This document shows, in pieces, positions 22,845 to 35,439 of a stretch of DNA of 64,000 nucleotides; position 1 is the stretch's first letter, and every line of letters begins with the position of its first letter. Location: assembly GCF_963082655.1 (NCBI RefSeq), contig NC_081555.1, forward strand, positions 90,098,272 through 90,162,271, given 5' to 3'. Made by a program: the position numbers and the translations under genes. The DNA is from Stomoxys calcitrans. Taxonomy: Eukaryota; Arthropoda; Insecta; Diptera; Muscidae. The notes beneath the pieces were generated by a model. The model was not told where the DNA came from, ran no database searches, and saw nothing but the letters and a program-made list of their open reading frames with translations.

Positions 22845-23304
22845 ATGTTCCCTGCCAAACCCGTATTCAATTTGAAGGTAAATTTTGCTTTATAACTTCA
22901 AACAATATTTCATATATTCTTCAATTTGTCCCTCACTTTCTTTGCAGCCCAATACTCATAGGCCTCCGATTGTACTCTTGCAAGGACTTCTGGACAACGG
23001 CTTAGGTATTTGGACCTTGTGGCAGTGGCTGGAGGGCATTGGTCTACTGCCCAAAATCGATGTGTTCACATTTAAATTAAAGATTCTGGAGACATTTTAC
23101 GAGGAATTGTTCAGAATTCATCAACAAACCATAGAATTTTCCTCAGTTGAATGCCGAAAGCAGAACACCATAGATGTCAATTCATGCCAGAACTATCGCT
23201 ATCAGGATAGCTGTCAATCGTTTATGCCCTCGTTGCCACAATTGATTCCAAAGTTATTGGCTGGGGTTATAGTAAAAACTAAGGACTCCCATTGGAGTTA
23301 TTAA
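22845..23304 (+). CDS. A3: degenerate or diverged family-A gene
   Basis: The proposed model has exon 1 at 22845-22877 (33 nt), an intron at 22878-22947 (GTAAAT..GCAG) and exon 2 at 22948-23304; 129 aa. From FKLKILETFYEELF through ECRK, then SC and SC, it aligns with family A. The 24-residue spacing between FK and the EC cysteine equals that in A4. The CxxC and CWF cysteines, the EQCNG block and the terminal cysteine are all missing, and the N-terminus is not a good signal peptide. The family-typical phase-1 frame hits a stop right after the acceptor. An AATAAA signal remains at 23376-23381. It may be a pseudogene or a protein that has lost secretion; transcript data would decide. Confidence 0.5.
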
Positions 23305-23384
23305 GATTCTTTTCTTACCATTTATTTTCAGTATTATTATAATTTTATTTATTGAAATGGTTTAGAATGATTTTAAATAAATGT

Positions 23385-23810
23385 AGCCAGGTTTATAATA
23401 AACATTCCAAAACTATGTTGCCTAATCTAGACTTGAAGAGGTCTACCGCTTTGCTTTTACTGGCTAGAACAGACCGCTGAGTCATTGTGTCCAATATGAC
23501 AGGTCACTGTCTAATCGGAAAACATGCTGGCAGACTGATGGTTGCCAGCAACGACTTTTGCAGAAGCTGTGAGTATATCGAAGAAGAAGAGACTTTTGAA
23601 CACCTTCTGTTTGTGTGTGTGTCCAGCACTCATTTCTTTGAGAACCTGTCTGATTTAGCGGATGTGAACATTCGAAAGTTGTTGGGCTTTTTAAAGTCAT
23701 CTGGATGGTTCAACGGTAGGAAATAGAAGGCATCTTCCTTCTTCTGTTCCTATGGTATCACAGGAGTCTGATGACAGACTACTACTTAAACCTAACCTTA
23801 CTTTTATAAG
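23385..23810 (+). pseudogene. LINE 3' fragment (C-terminal zinc-knuckle region)
   Basis: Encodes MTGHCLIGKHAGRLMVASND, then FCRSC and LLFVC (a CxxC..H..C-like knuckle) and LGFLKSSGWFNGRK before the stop. The 3' UTR ends in 'aaacctaaccttac'. It is the same family as 33450-33795 and, in reverse, 62045-62215. Confidence 0.75.
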
Positions 23811-23814
23811 AAAC

Positions 23815-25098
23815 AAACAAGTAAGAGCGTGCTAAGTTCGGCCGGGCCGAATTTTATATAGCCTCCACCATGGATCACATTTGTTGAGTTCCTGCCACTG
23901 TATCTCTTTTTAGGCAAGCAAAGGATTAAAGAAAAGAATTGCTATGTTATTGGAACAATATCAAGTAATGGTTAATTTCGGACCATAATTGAACTGAATA
24001 TTGGAGGCTATAGTAGAAGTCATTGTGTAAAATTTCAGCCAAATCTAGTAAGAATTGCGCACTTTAGGGACTGAAGAAGTAAAATAGGAAGATCGGTTTA
24101 TAGGGGAGCTGTATTAGGCTATAAACCGATTCATGCCATATTCGACACGTATGTTAAAGGTCATGAGAGAAGCTTGCGCCCTTTAGAGGCTCAAGAAGTC
24201 AATATTCCATATTGGTTTATATGGCAGCTATATCAGGTTATGGACCAATTTAAACTATTCTTAGCACAGTTGTTGGAAGTTATAACAAAACACCTCATGC
24301 AAAATTTCAGCTAAATCGGATAATAATTGCGCCGTCTAGAGGCTCAAGAAGTCAAGACCACAGACCGTTTTCAATGGCAGCTATATCAGGTTATGAACAG
24401 ATTTCAACCATTCTCAACACAGTTGTTGGAAGTCATAGCAAAACACTTTGTGCAAAATTTCAGCTAAATCGGATAATAATTGCATCCTCTAGTGGCTCAA
24501 GAAGTCAAGACCCCATATCGGTTTATATGGCAGCTATATCAGGTTATGGACCGATTTGAACTATTCTTAACACAGTTGTTGGAAGTCATAACAAAATACG
24601 TCGTGCAAAATTTCAGCTAAATCGGATTGGACGCCCAAGAAGTCAAGACCCCAGATAGGTTTATATGACAGCTATATCAGGTTATAGACCGATTTCAATC
24701 ATACTCAGCACAGTCGTTAAAAGTCATAATAAAACAACTCATGCAAAATTTCAGCCAAATCGTATAAGAATTGTGCCCTCTAGCGGCTCAAGAAGTCAAG
24801 ACCCCAGGTCGGTTTATATGACAGTCGGTTTATAAAATGCAGCTATATCAAAACGTGGACCCAACCGACCTACACTAATAAGAAGTATTTGTGCAAATTT
24901 TCAAGCGCCTAGCTTTACTCCTTCGAAAGTTAGAATGCTTTCGACAGACAGACGGACGGACATGGCTAGTTCAACTTAAAATGTCATGACGATCAAAAAT
25001 ATATAATCTTTATGGGGTCTTAGACGAATATTTTGAGGAGTTACAAACAGAATGACGAAATTAGTATACCCCAATCCTATGGTGGAGGGTATATAAAT
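23815..25098 (-). mobile_element. Complete DINE-1/Helentron-like element
   Basis: It runs from 'aacaagtaagagcgtgctaag' and its hairpin through at least five central units ('ctcaagaagtcaagacc') to 'cccaatcctatggtggagggtatata'. Confidence 0.85.
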
Positions 25099-25560
25099 TA
25101 TGGAAAATTAATTTGATTATTTAAATATTTTTGAAACAAACCCGCAACGTGGTGCGAAAGGCAAAGGCTCGGTTTACACATATATCCCCAACTTGTGAGC
25201 AACAACTGAGCAGGAAAACATTTTCCATTCATTTGTGTGAAAGGATTATAGCTTTAAGAAACATATTATTTATGTCATTGCCAGCGGTTTTTTATGCAGG
25301 GCTTTTAATCCCGGGAGAATACAATGCGTCTACCAACGCCCCCACACATAGCCAGAACTATGCGTAGATACTAATTCGATCCCACGTTGTTTGGACGTGT
25401 TAACCCCCTTGGTTAGGGGCGAAGTACTATCTAAACTCCTTCCCATCTATGGGCCACGGCACCCGGCTGCAATGCAAGACCACATCGAGCTAGCGCTCTA
25501 GCCGCAATTTGGGTTCAAACCACCATAATAAAATACTCGTCTAGGAGAGTTGCGCATTAC
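25099..25560. other. Intergenic or repeat debris, unassigned
   Basis: Partly GC-richer (25300-25520, 'cccccttggttaggggcgaag', 'caccggctgcaatgcaag'), which suggests old retroelement or SINE sequence, but no motif is clear enough to name. Confidence 0.35.
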
Positions 25561-26145
25561 TCACATGTGAGTAATGCGTCCAAATCGGACGAACATATAT
25601 TGAGCTATATCCAAATCTGAATTGATATCGACCAAAATCAGCACGTTTTGTGGAATATGCTGAAAAAAGCGGAGTGCAAAAGTTTTGAGAAGATCGAGTA
25701 ATAAATGCAAATTTCAAATTTCAAAGAAATCGGTTCAGATTTAGATATAGCTACCATATATATATATATATATATCTCGCCCGATTTTAACTTCTAGAGT
25801 CACAGCAAGCGCATTTATTGACCAATCTTCCCAAAATTTTTGGAAACACATCCTCGTTGACTACCACAATATCTGAGAAGTTCGCTTGAAATCGGTTCAG
25901 ATTATATAGCTCCCATACATATGTTCGTCCGATTTTGAGAAATATTCCAATAAAGTGCTAATTTGTTAACCGATTCCCTCGAAATTTGGCAGGAGGAATT
26001 TTCTTGAGACTCTTAATATAACTGGTGAATTTCATAGAAATCGGTCTAGAATAACATGTAGCTGTCATATATGTATATCGCCCGATTTTCACTCAAAAAC
26101 CCACTGCAAGCGCATTTATTGGCCAATCTTGCCAAAATTTTGTAC
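25561..26145 (+). mobile_element. Divergent DINE-like units
   Basis: Contains 'gatttagatatagctaccatatatatatat', 'cgcccgattt..cttctagagtcacagcaagcgc' repeated twice, as in 14094-15308. It also has an (AT)n run at about 25756-25776. The ends are not identifiable. Confidence 0.55.
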
Positions 26146-26149
26146 AACG

Positions 26150-27592
26150 CACTGATCCAATTCTTGTACCAGTCCCGGGTGGACCTGGTCCTTAGAGACT
26201 GGATAAACCATACGCTAAGCAAGTGCAAGATAAATTGTAGGTCCCTATACATAGAGATAAGGGAGAAAGAAGCACAGGGCACGCCGCTGGGGCATATTTC
26301 ATTGCTACTACTATGGTTGACCACCATAAATAACCTATTATGGAGACTGACTGAGGAGGGATTTGAACCAACCTGCTAACCAGAGGATGTTTTAATACTT
26401 CTAAGGAGGACAGATCCGAATCAGCTATGCAGAAGGGCTGAAAGGGTCTTGGAGATGGCATACGACTGTGCTAGACTTAAGGGTCTCAATGTTAATCCCG
26501 AGATGAATGAATTCTCCTATTTACAAGATAGACGACAAGTTCAAATACTTACGTGCGATCTTGGATAAGAAACTGAATTGGAAGTATCACATTCAGGAGC
26601 TTACCCAGAAGGCTCAAAATGGGACCAGAATCCGAGATGAGAGTCAGTGGGTCAGTCTCTACAGGAGCGAGATTAGACCATGATTTACTTATGCTTCAGA
26701 AGTTTGGTGGACTGCAATGGAGCAAAACTGTAACTTAAGGATAAAACAACAGGTTCAAGAAACATATTATTTTGGTGATGAGAACCGCGACCATCGAGAC
26801 TATTCTGGATATCCGACCCATAGACATATAGATTAAGTGTGAGATAGCCTCTGCGGCTAGGAGACTAAAGTCGATGCGAGAATGGAATTGGATAGCAGCA
26901 AGGCATACCATCGTGGAATAGTAGCGGTGACGATAGGAAACTTAGAAGGAATGGAAGAAGTTTCCGATCGGATACTTCGGACGACACTTGAAGTCGAGTG
27001 AGAGGCACTGCTGCCAGCGGCACATGGATTGACGGAACCTGGTATTGCCATCTGAAAGTTAATGCTACACGGAGGGAGTAGGACCGAGTGGCATGGGGGT
27101 ATATATTGGGAACTTACTTACTTAGGCCAGTTTCCGAATGCCTGACCATAATACGTTTCTGCAGGAAGAGATCCAGGTGATCACGGAACGCGTGAGGTGG
27201 TGCAGATTTAACGTAAGAGCGTCAAGTGTGAACATGTTCACGGACAGTAAACTGACCATCAGAGCAATAAAAAAACCAGTACGGTAAGATTACGATCAGA
27301 ATTGAAGTGTAGGAAGGAGATCAACGCCTTCTCTGAGGATAGCACAATGTGCGTTGTAAGCATATCGGGCCATAGCGGAGTAAGTGGGAATGAAAGAGCA
27401 GGCTATTTGATAGTTAAAGCCAAATAACTGCCGTTAATTTACTTGGTTAACCCGAAGCCCTTCGGTTGACACAGTTCGAGTGTAGGGCGTGGGCGACGAA
27501 CGCGAAACGATCGGTAGGACGACGAAAATCCTACGGGAAGATCCGGATCATGAGAAGACGACGCTATCAATGAAAGAAAGTAAGAAGGAGCT
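26150..27592 (+). pseudogene. R1/I-type LINE remnant: RT to RNase H
   Basis: RT block: TPLGHISLLLLWLTTINNLL (cf. 'QGGVLSPLLWL..IN.LL'), then EDVLILLRR and EMAYDCARLKGLNVNP downstream of the lost YADD box. The thumb region has EVWWTAME. RNase H pieces follow: TDSKLTIRAIK, then CVVSISGHSGVSGNERAGYL (the 'W.PGH.G..GNE.AD..A' region). There are many frame breaks. It is a different family from the 30420-33795 LINE. Confidence 0.75.
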
Positions 27593-27594
27593 CA

Positions 27595-27745
27595 GTACAA
27601 TTTTGATATAGCTGCCATATAAATCGTACTCTCGATTTGACTTCTTGAGTTTCTGGAGGGCGTAAGTCTAATACGATTTGGCTGAAATTTTGCACTTGTC
27701 ATTTTGACACGACTTCCAACAACTGTGGGATATCTTACCGATATC
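27595..27745 (+). mobile_element. DINE-1/Helentron-like central unit, one copy
   Basis: 'ttttgatatagctgccatataaatcg..cgatttgacttcttgag' then 'gatttggctgaaattttgcac' and 'gacttccaacaactgtg': a single central unit. Confidence 0.65.
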
Positions 27746-28065
27746 CCATTTTGAACAATTTTTACTCGACTTGCCTGAAATGCAAAATGAAATGCATTGA
27801 TATATCTATAAATTTATATAGCTCTTATACATTTGAAAAAGTCATTCAAACAATTTGGCACATACCATCATTGGTGAAGCGCAAAGAAGAGCAAAAAAAG
27901 CACAAAAAGAAAGGTCCATCGGATTGGCATTTGGCGAATTTGACATCCACTGTGTGAACCACATAAAATGCGGAATATGAATTTTTAGGCATTGATGGTT
28001 TAAACGTACTTTTTGTACTCACGGCTCCAAAACAGCTTTCGAAAGTTTTTACCGAAAAAAATTCG
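27746..28065. other. Intergenic, possible Tc1/mariner end remnant
   Basis: The segment 'tttttaggcattgatggtttaaacgtact..actcacg' near 27985-28025 resembles the left end of the element at 43711, but is too short to assign firmly. Confidence 0.3.
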
Positions 28066-28760
28066 CATTTAGGTTAGGTTAGGTTGAAATGGGGGTGCGG
28101 ATATTAATCCACTTCCATGCAACTATAGACATACACCTTAGCCAATAATCGGCTTGTTGTGGGCTCGACATACTAAAAAAAAGTAACCTACAAAAAGGAA
28201 AATCTAAGTTAGAAATTCCGTGCTACTTACAAAATCCTTAATTGTTTCCCATGCTACGCCCCTAAGTTGGTTCATATCTGTTATGGTGTCTCCACCCAAG
28301 TGTCTGTATCTGTTAGACGCGAAAGCTGGGCAATGACAAAGGAAATGCTCCAACGTCTCATCATCTTCCCCGCATACCCAACACATAATATAACTTGTCG
28401 CATTGATCTTGTATAAGTGAGGTCGTAATCCTATGTATCCTGTTATGATACTGAAATCTATACTGATTTCCTTCTTACTTCCTTCCAGTAATAGCCTCGT
28501 TTTCCTACAATCCGTATCTCCCCATATGATTGTCGCCGTTCTACCGACCGTTTCGCTGTTCTACAGTGCTAGGTTCGTATTATGGTCAGGCAGTCGAAAA
28601 CAGATCTCAGTCCCTGGGTTCTTAATGTAAAACCTCAGGCCCACTCTGTCGTCTAGCTTCGATCCAACTATATAGCATAATCTCCCGGATGGCAATACTA
28701 GAGTTCCTTCAATCCAAGACTGTGCCTCTGGCAGAATGTCTCCCATTTAACCTCAAGTGT
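28066..28760 (-). pseudogene. LINE 3' portion, minus strand
   Basis: The minus-strand frame 28386-28204 reads MCWVCGEDDETLEHFLCHCP, a C-x2-C-x8-H-x4-C zinc knuckle typical of LINE C-termini, then a helix-rich end and stop. The 3' UTR ends in CCTAACCTAACCT (28074-28086). The tail matches 12560-12775 and 34556-34765. The upstream coding region is broken. Confidence 0.75.
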
Positions 28761-28952
28761 CATCTCAGGTATCCCTTAGGAAAACTCTTCTAATCCAACC
28801 GGGTTTCCTATTGTTGCCTTGATTGTAATGCGATGGTATGACCTGCTCCTATCCATTTTCCCATCGCCTTACCTCAAAAAACAACAAATTTTGCTTTTCT
28901 TGCATTTTATTAAAATTAAGAAAAAAAAATATAAAATGATTTCATTGTGCCC

Positions 28953-29496
28953 TTAACAAGATGTGTGAATTTTATGCCAACCACTGAGTATACCATCCAT
29001 GAGCATGTAAAGTAATTTCGATTGGGTTTCGCTCAGTGCATGTTTGCTGCACGCCTCCATGTCGTTGAAGGCAAATGCATAGGCCTTGCTGTTCTCAATA
29101 TAACAGACGGCTTGATCATCTTGATGCACTTCGTCGGTAATAATTTTACAAGGCTGCAAATCGACAGTGCGTTTGCATTCATCGGAGACCTCCTCGATGG
29201 CCGACTTGTAGAGTTTATCAAATTCCTCATAAAGAATGCTCATCATTTGATCCTTAAACTTGACCATATAGTGGTGTTCGGGACTGAACCAACAGTTTTC
29301 TTCGGTGTGCATTTTTTTAGTCAATTTCACTAGTTTGGGACCAAGACATCCGGCACATTTTCCGCCCTTATCGGCCCATGCCACATTGAAGCCGGCAAAA
29401 ACAAGAACTGAAATATGATCACCCTTAAGATTGAAATCTTTTATATACCCAAAGTGAATTCAACTTACAACATAATAATGAACAAATTTTAAACAT
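28953..29496 (-). CDS. A4: small secreted eight-cysteine protein, family A
   Basis: On the minus strand, exon 1 is 29496-29469 (28 nt), the intron is 29468-29408 (61 bp, GTAAGT..TCAG) and exon 2 is 29407-28953; 160 aa. The spliced N-terminus MFKICSLLCFLVFAGFNVAW, then ADKGGKC, is a good signal peptide. Using the internal ATG at 29384 would remove it. Cysteines: CAGC, NCWF, ECKR, PC, VC, AC, and the last residue C. The EQCNG block of the siblings is changed to EACSK and the end is HTSC instead of HPDC, so this is the more diverged branch. TATA box at 29575-29581 and AATAAA at 28906-28911 (minus strand). Function unknown; secreted by inference. Confidence 0.86.
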
Positions 29497-29574
29497 TTTC
29501 TTTTTCTTTCTTGATTCAATTGCAACACTCTTAAATTCGGTTAAGGAATAAAATTATGTTCGGCTTAAAGGGGA

Positions 29575-29581
29575 TTTTATA
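29575..29581 (-). promoter_or_regulatory. TATA box of gene A4
   Basis: The minus strand reads CTATAAAATCC about 80 nt upstream of the ATG. Confidence 0.55.
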
Positions 29582-29867
29582 GCAAATTTTTATTTTTCTT
29601 TGTTGTATTGTTTCGCCTGTAGATACAAATAAAATTAGCCGACATGCTCCAATGCTCTACAAATATTTTGCTAGTCACACATATGGAAACTTTAAAAATA
29701 ATTTTGGTTTTCACAAACAACACAACTGGTGAGTTCGATAGCACTAGTGATTCTTCAATTTTAATTGGGTGGGAAATTACTTCAGACGCTTTACAGCAGA
29801 TTAAGCCATACAAGAAGGCAGATCAAACATGAAGTCTAGAAAATGGTGATGTCGATTATCAACAACT

Positions 29868-30336
29868 AAAAGCTAGTTAGGTTCGGCCGGGCCGAACCTT
29901 ATATACCATCCCCTGTGGAATGATTTTTACAAATAAAGTGATCGGTTATTAAAGAAGCCATGCCGAGCTATCGAATGTTATGAGCTGTTCTTTTCATAGT
30001 ATCTAAAAGTCATAAAAAATATCACGGTAAAAATTTCAGTCATATAAACCGATCTCCCGATTTGACTTCTTGAGCCCCTGTAAGTCGCAATTTTTATCTG
30101 ATTTGGCTGAAATTTTGCACATTGCGTTCCGTTATGACTTTCAACATTTGTGCCAAGTACGGTTCAAATCGATCTATAACCGATTTCCCGATTTGACTTC
30201 TTGAGCCTCTGGGAGACTTAACTTTCATCCTATTTGTCTGAAATTTTGCATATAACTTCCAACAACTTGTTATGACTTCCAACAACTGTGCCAAGTACGG
30301 TCTAAATCGGTTTTTAACCTGATAGAGCTCCCACAT
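29868..30336. mobile_element. Two DINE-1/Helentron-like pieces in opposite orientation
   Basis: 29868-30035 is a minus-strand hairpin end (GTTCGGCCGGGCCGAACC, 'ttatataccatcccc'). 30036-30336 consists of + strand central units ('atataaaccgatctcccgatttgacttcttgag'). Neither is complete. Confidence 0.7.
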
Positions 30337-30419
30337 TCATTTCACTAAGCAAGAATTTTCCGTAACTCGTAATAGATCATTATTTTTGGAAGAAAAATTT
30401 AAGTCACTCAAGGATAGCT

Positions 30420-33400
30420 GCGATAGGGGTATCCATTAGGCGGTTGATGATCTGCGTCTGTTACCAATGGAGCGGCAGTTAAAGAGCCCGGGAGTAGGCT
30501 ACGAATGAACTACAAAGACCCAACAGCTGCGGTGGTGGTATCAGGCCGTGGCATTTTGTCTGCTACAGAAATTTCGACTGGTGCAGCGGCTGCTCCAGGC
30601 TGCACTAGCCGACAGACGACTGGTCAGCAGGGGCTTTTGACGAAGACACCTGGTTCGAGTCTAAAGGCAAGGCCGAACCTATTCCTTCTTCGCATGCCTA
30701 TAATTTGCCTAGGCCATCGGTCTTCCCCGGCAAACCAACACTCTCTTTAAGAGAATGGAATAATAGAAGACGCATCTCAGGTTTATTGAGAGGCTTTGTG
30801 CGAATGATCCTAAGAATCTCACTGATAGCGACAGAGATTCCATAAAATGGGGTCCGGAAATTCGCTGCATAGGCTACCCCAAAGACTACACGTCTAGATT
30901 CGGAAACTGCACCGCAGTCAGCCAAAAGGCTGCGGTCAACTGGAGGGCATCCCATGCCTAAAAGAACTGGGGCGAACAACAGTAAGATGGATCCAAGAAC
31001 CTTTGCTAATGTCGATAGGGACAGTTTGGTGATGGCAGTTGTCCACAATGGAGAAGAATACCTAGGTAAAATTGGAGTGGGATAGTCAATGGACTGTCAT
31101 CAGTATATTCCGATGTCCTTGGGGTATTTCCTGGGTCTCCTCCAGTTTGTGACGATGCAGGTTGGTATCGAGGCCGATACAAACTAATTGCCTTCGGCGA
31201 TCCACGTTAAATTGAAATGTATCGTTGTGCGCCAAAAAAGATTGGTGAGATCTGGCCAGGTGCAGCATAGATTTTGTTAAGAAGGAAGATATTCCTTCTC
31301 GATCAATGGTACATGCTTGGATACCAAGGATTCCCTCAGATCATGAAGCGATACTTGGAAGACTAAGGAAATGTAATCCCAATCTTTCAATCACCGACTG
31401 GCAGATTGGTAGATTGTTAAAGTTTGGCGGATTGCAGAAGAGTGAAAATCCCCCTGCCACAATCGAGACAGGAGGGGATGGCAGCGAAACGGGACCCGAC
31501 AAGCCCTGTGTGGGTGGGTCACAGAAAGTACTTCGACAGCAGCAGTTAGTGAAGAATCTAAGGAGATATCGTCCACACCGCAAGTGCCCAGTGTCCTGAG
31601 GAAGAGTGGTTCCACAGCTTTCTCACCTGCCCCTGGATGCGTACGGAAGCTCATCATGACAAGTTCTAACGAATCTTGTGAGGATGAACTCCTAGTGGAG
31701 TCAGACGATGTGGCTAAATCAGCAGTGGAGGAAGTTCTGAATCCTGAATATGGTCCGGTTTGTACAGATAAATCTCCACCATTGTAAGGCCGCATCGGCG
31801 GTACTAAAAGTCCCCCGGATGTAGGGTAGGACTGCAAATCGCCACAAGAGCACCACACGATTGGGACATCTATAAGGCTAAGAAAATATTAGGGCGAACT
31901 TAGAAAGGATCAGAATAAATCCTGGGTAGAATCCTGCAGCTCCGTGGATACATCTGAGGCCTCTCAGATGTGTACGGGGGGTGTATCCAGAAGACAGAGA
32001 ATGTATGGACAATGTCTAGAAAGGAAACACTAGAACTACTCGTTGATACATATTTCCCGGGAAATTCTCCAACGGACAACGTGGTGCCAGAAGAGGTTGT
32101 CACTGATATGCATTCGTCGGAGGTTATTGGGGAAGTTGTGTCTGAGCAGAAATTGCTTTGGGCGATAAGAAGTTTCGACTCCTTTAAGTCGCTTGGCCCT
32201 GATGATGTAGACTGATTCCCTGGCTTAGGGTGTCATATATACCTATGGGGTGGTCATTTTCATTCCGTAAGCAAGAAAACCCTACCACACGAAGGCGGAA
32301 GATTTTCGTCCTATTAGTCTGTCATCCTATATGCGGAAGACCCTTGATAGGTTGATAGAGACATGTCTCAGGGCAAAGATCCCTGGAGATCGCCTGTCTC
32401 GGCAGCAGCATGCATATAGTAAAGGCATATTCACGGAAACAGCCCTTCACGACCTAGTCGCCTACATAGAGGATTCTCTCGCTGTCAAGGAATAGAAGAG
32501 AGGGTTCTCTCGCCGTCAAGTGGGCTACCGAAAATGGTCTGGGTATAAATCCGTGCAAGGCAGGAGTAGTTCTTTTCAGCAGGAGATACGTGTTGCCTAC
32601 AGTGAAAGCTGTCTCATTGTGTGGAGAGAATGTTCCATTTACAGAAAGTGCAAAATACCTGGGTGTTTTGCTGGACAGGAAATTGAACTTCAAATCCAAC
32701 ATTTTGGGAAGGGCAAGATATGCCACTCTTGCCCTACACACCTGCAAGAGAGCCATTGGCAAAAGTTGGGGATTTAGACCGCGGTATAAACTGCAGTTGT
32801 CAGACCTATTATGCTATATGGTGTTGTGGTCTGGTGGATGGCGCTTCAAAAATCTACCTACTGCTCAATAATTAAACGGATCCAAAGGATCCTTAGCCGC
32901 TTTTTGATAAAAATTAATGAACCACTATTCCTGATAGAACCGATTGGAACTACGATATCCCTGGTAACAGAAGTTACATAGACTTCTATACGGATGGTTC
33001 CAAACGAAACGACCAGGTGGGCATTGTGGTGTACTCTAAAAATCTAGAACTGGTCATATCGAAGAGGTTACCCGACCACTGCAGTGTGAATCAAGCAGAG
33101 ATCCTTGCAATTAATGAAGTGGTGGAATGACTAAGATTTAAAGTCATTACGGCGATTGGCATAAAAATCTTCTCCGACAGCCAGGCAGCCATTAAACCCC
33201 TGGAAAACATATTTATGAACACAAAAACCGCCATCGACTATCGCAGATCTCTCAACGAGATGGCTGAACAATTCAAAATTCACCTGTTCTGGGTGCAGGG
33301 CCAAAGAGATATCCCAGGGAATTGTAAAGCGGATGAGATTGCGAGACTAGGAACTACCTTACACACTCCAGGGACACTGGAATCTGTGGGTATGCCCCTA

Positions 33401-33795
33401 GCGACATGTAAACTAAGGACTAGACCCGAAGGGCAACGAATGATAGATGGTGACCGTTATGACAGGTCAAAAACATGCTGACACCTTGAAGGTTGTCAGC
33501 AACGACTTTTGCAGAAGCTGTAGGGTCGTCGAGGAAGAAGAGACTATAGAACATCTTCTGCGTGTGTGCACTAGCAGTTAGAAGGAGTTCCGCTTTAGGT
33601 TCTCATTTCTTTGAGAACCTGTCTGATTTAGCGGATGTGAACATTCGCAAGTTATTGGGCTTTTTAAAGCGATTCAACGGGTGATTCAACGGTAGGAACT
33701 AGAAGGCATCTTCCTTCTTCTGTTCCTGTGGTAGCACAATGTACGAAAACATCTAAGTGAGTCTGATGGCAGACTGCCACTTAAACCTAACCTAA
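30420..33795 (+). pseudogene. Large decayed LINE with gag-like, RT and RNase H regions
   Basis: The gag-like part at about 31306-31600 includes ILGRLRKCNPNLSITDWQIG. RT pieces appear as RDRLSRQQHAYSKG near 32380-32410 and YLGVLLDRKLNFKSNILGRA near 32655-32720. RNase H is nearly readable at 32980-33480: DFYTDGSKRN, NQAEILAINE, FSDSQAAIK and FWVQGQRDIPGN (normally HxGxxGN). The 3' end encodes the zinc-knuckle remnant and stops in 'aaacctaacctaac'. The endonuclease and much of RT are deleted, and frames break repeatedly. It is the best source for the order of domains in the family of 2786, 23385 and 44487. Confidence 0.8.
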
Positions 33796-33796
33796 C

Positions 33797-35200
33797 GATG
33801 TCCGTTTGTCTATCCGTCTGTTGTAATCACTCTACAGCCTTAAAAAATTTATATATTGAGCTGAAATTTGGCACAGGTACGTCTTTTTGATGCACGCTGG
33901 TTAAGTTCTTGAAAAGGCAAAATCGGACCATATTTGGATATAGCTGCGATATAGACCGATCTGACGATAAAGGGTCTGAAACTTATAAAAGCTTTATGTA
34001 ACAGTGAGTTATTTTAAGCTTCTCTACATCCGATTTTAATATAAAAGCTTTATTTATTGTCCGATTGCGCTGAAATTTGAAACAGTGAGTTTTTTAAGAC
34101 ACCCGACAATCGCCTTTAATATGGTGCAGATCGGGCCTTATTTGGATATAGCTGCTATATAGACCTATCTGACGATAAAGGGCTTAAAGCCCATTAAAGC
34201 TTTACATAACACCCGATTGCGCCGAAATTTAAAACAGTAAGTTGATTTAAGCCTACCAACATCCGACACAAATATGATTAAGATCGGACTGTATTTAGAT
34301 ATAGCTGCCATATAGACAGATTAATGGTCTGTAACCGATAAAAGCTTTATTTATAACCCGATTGCGCTGAAACTTGAAACGTGAGTTATTTTAAGCCTCT
34401 GACATCCGGTCCTAGTATGCTTCAGATCGGACTGTATTTAGATATGGCTTCTATATAGACCGATCTGCCGATTAAGAGTCTGGAGCCGATAAAAGTTTTA
34501 TTTATAACCCGATTTCGCTCAATTTTTAAGCCTCCCACAGTCTTAGCCAAATATATTTAGGTTAAGTTAGGTTGAAAAGAGGGTGCATTTATTAATCCGC
34601 CCCATGCCACTATGGACATACACCTAAGCCAGTAATCGGCTTGTTGTGCGCTCTAAAAACTATAAAGCAACCTCTAAAGAGATAATGTTAAGTTAGGAAT
34701 TCCGTGCTACTTACAAAATCCTTAATTCTTTTCAATACCACACCCCAAAGTTGGTTCATGTCTGTCATAGTTAAGATCCGACTATATTTATATATAGCTG
34801 CCATATAGACCGATCTGCCGGTTAAGGGTCCGAAGCCCTTAAAAGCTGTATATATTACCCGATTTCGTTGAAATTTTAAAAAGTGAGATGTTGATGATGA
34901 AAGCCTTCCGACATCCGATCCAAAAATGATCCAGATCAGACAATATAGATATAGCTGTCATATCAGTCTATATGACAGCAATTTAGTGTCTTAATCCCAT
35001 TATAACCGGATTTATTGCTTGATTTCGCTGAAACTGTTACTTGTATATGAGTTTTTGGGACCTGAATAAAATGTGATCGATATCAGTCCCTATTTAGATA
35101 GAACTACGAATATAATTGTGGAGTTTTAATAAAATAGGATGTTTATTATATCCTTGGTGGTGGGAATCGGCCGTGCCGAACTTAACACGTTTTTACTTTG
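33797..35200 (+). mobile_element. DINE-1/Helentron-like element interrupted by a LINE tail
   Basis: Starts in the GTCY block 'gatgtccgtttgtctatccgtctg'. Central units with 'aaagctttatttat.acccgattgcgctgaaa' run to 34555 and resume at 34766. It ends 'ccttggtggtgggaatcggccgtgccgaacttaacacg'. Confidence 0.78.
34556..34765 (-). repeat. LINE 3' tail inserted in a DINE-like element
   Basis: Starts 'ttaggttaagttaggttg' (reverse CCTAAC tail) and includes 'agtaatcggcttgttgtgcgctc' and 'ggaattccgtgctacttacaaaatcc', matching 28066-28270. It is short and 5'-truncated, as expected for a LINE insertion. Confidence 0.75.
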
Positions 35201-35439
35201 TTTTTTATTTATCAAAAATCTGCTCAGGAAATGTGTAATCCACACTGCCCGGAACATCGGGTACTGTATCATGGATAACACAGTGTCCATAGCCACCGCA
35301 TAAGCCAAGAGAAAGCTCCATTAGCCTCACTGTAATCAGTACTGCAATCAGTTGGTCAATTGTTAATTCTCACAAAATTTAGTACAAAAGTTTATCTTAT
35401 TTCTTTTGGCATCACTGGAAGATTACAAAGATTCGTAGT

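Noticed and set aside
25740..25780. AT microsatellite as a possible functional element
   Set aside because: Short simple repeat, common in AT-rich fly DNA.
28074..28088. Telomere-like AGGTTAGGTTAGGTT
   Set aside because: Insect telomeric repeat would be TTAGG; here it is the reverse of a CCTAAC-type LINE 3' tail, followed by LINE sequence, and recurs at 34556 and 33780 in the same setting.
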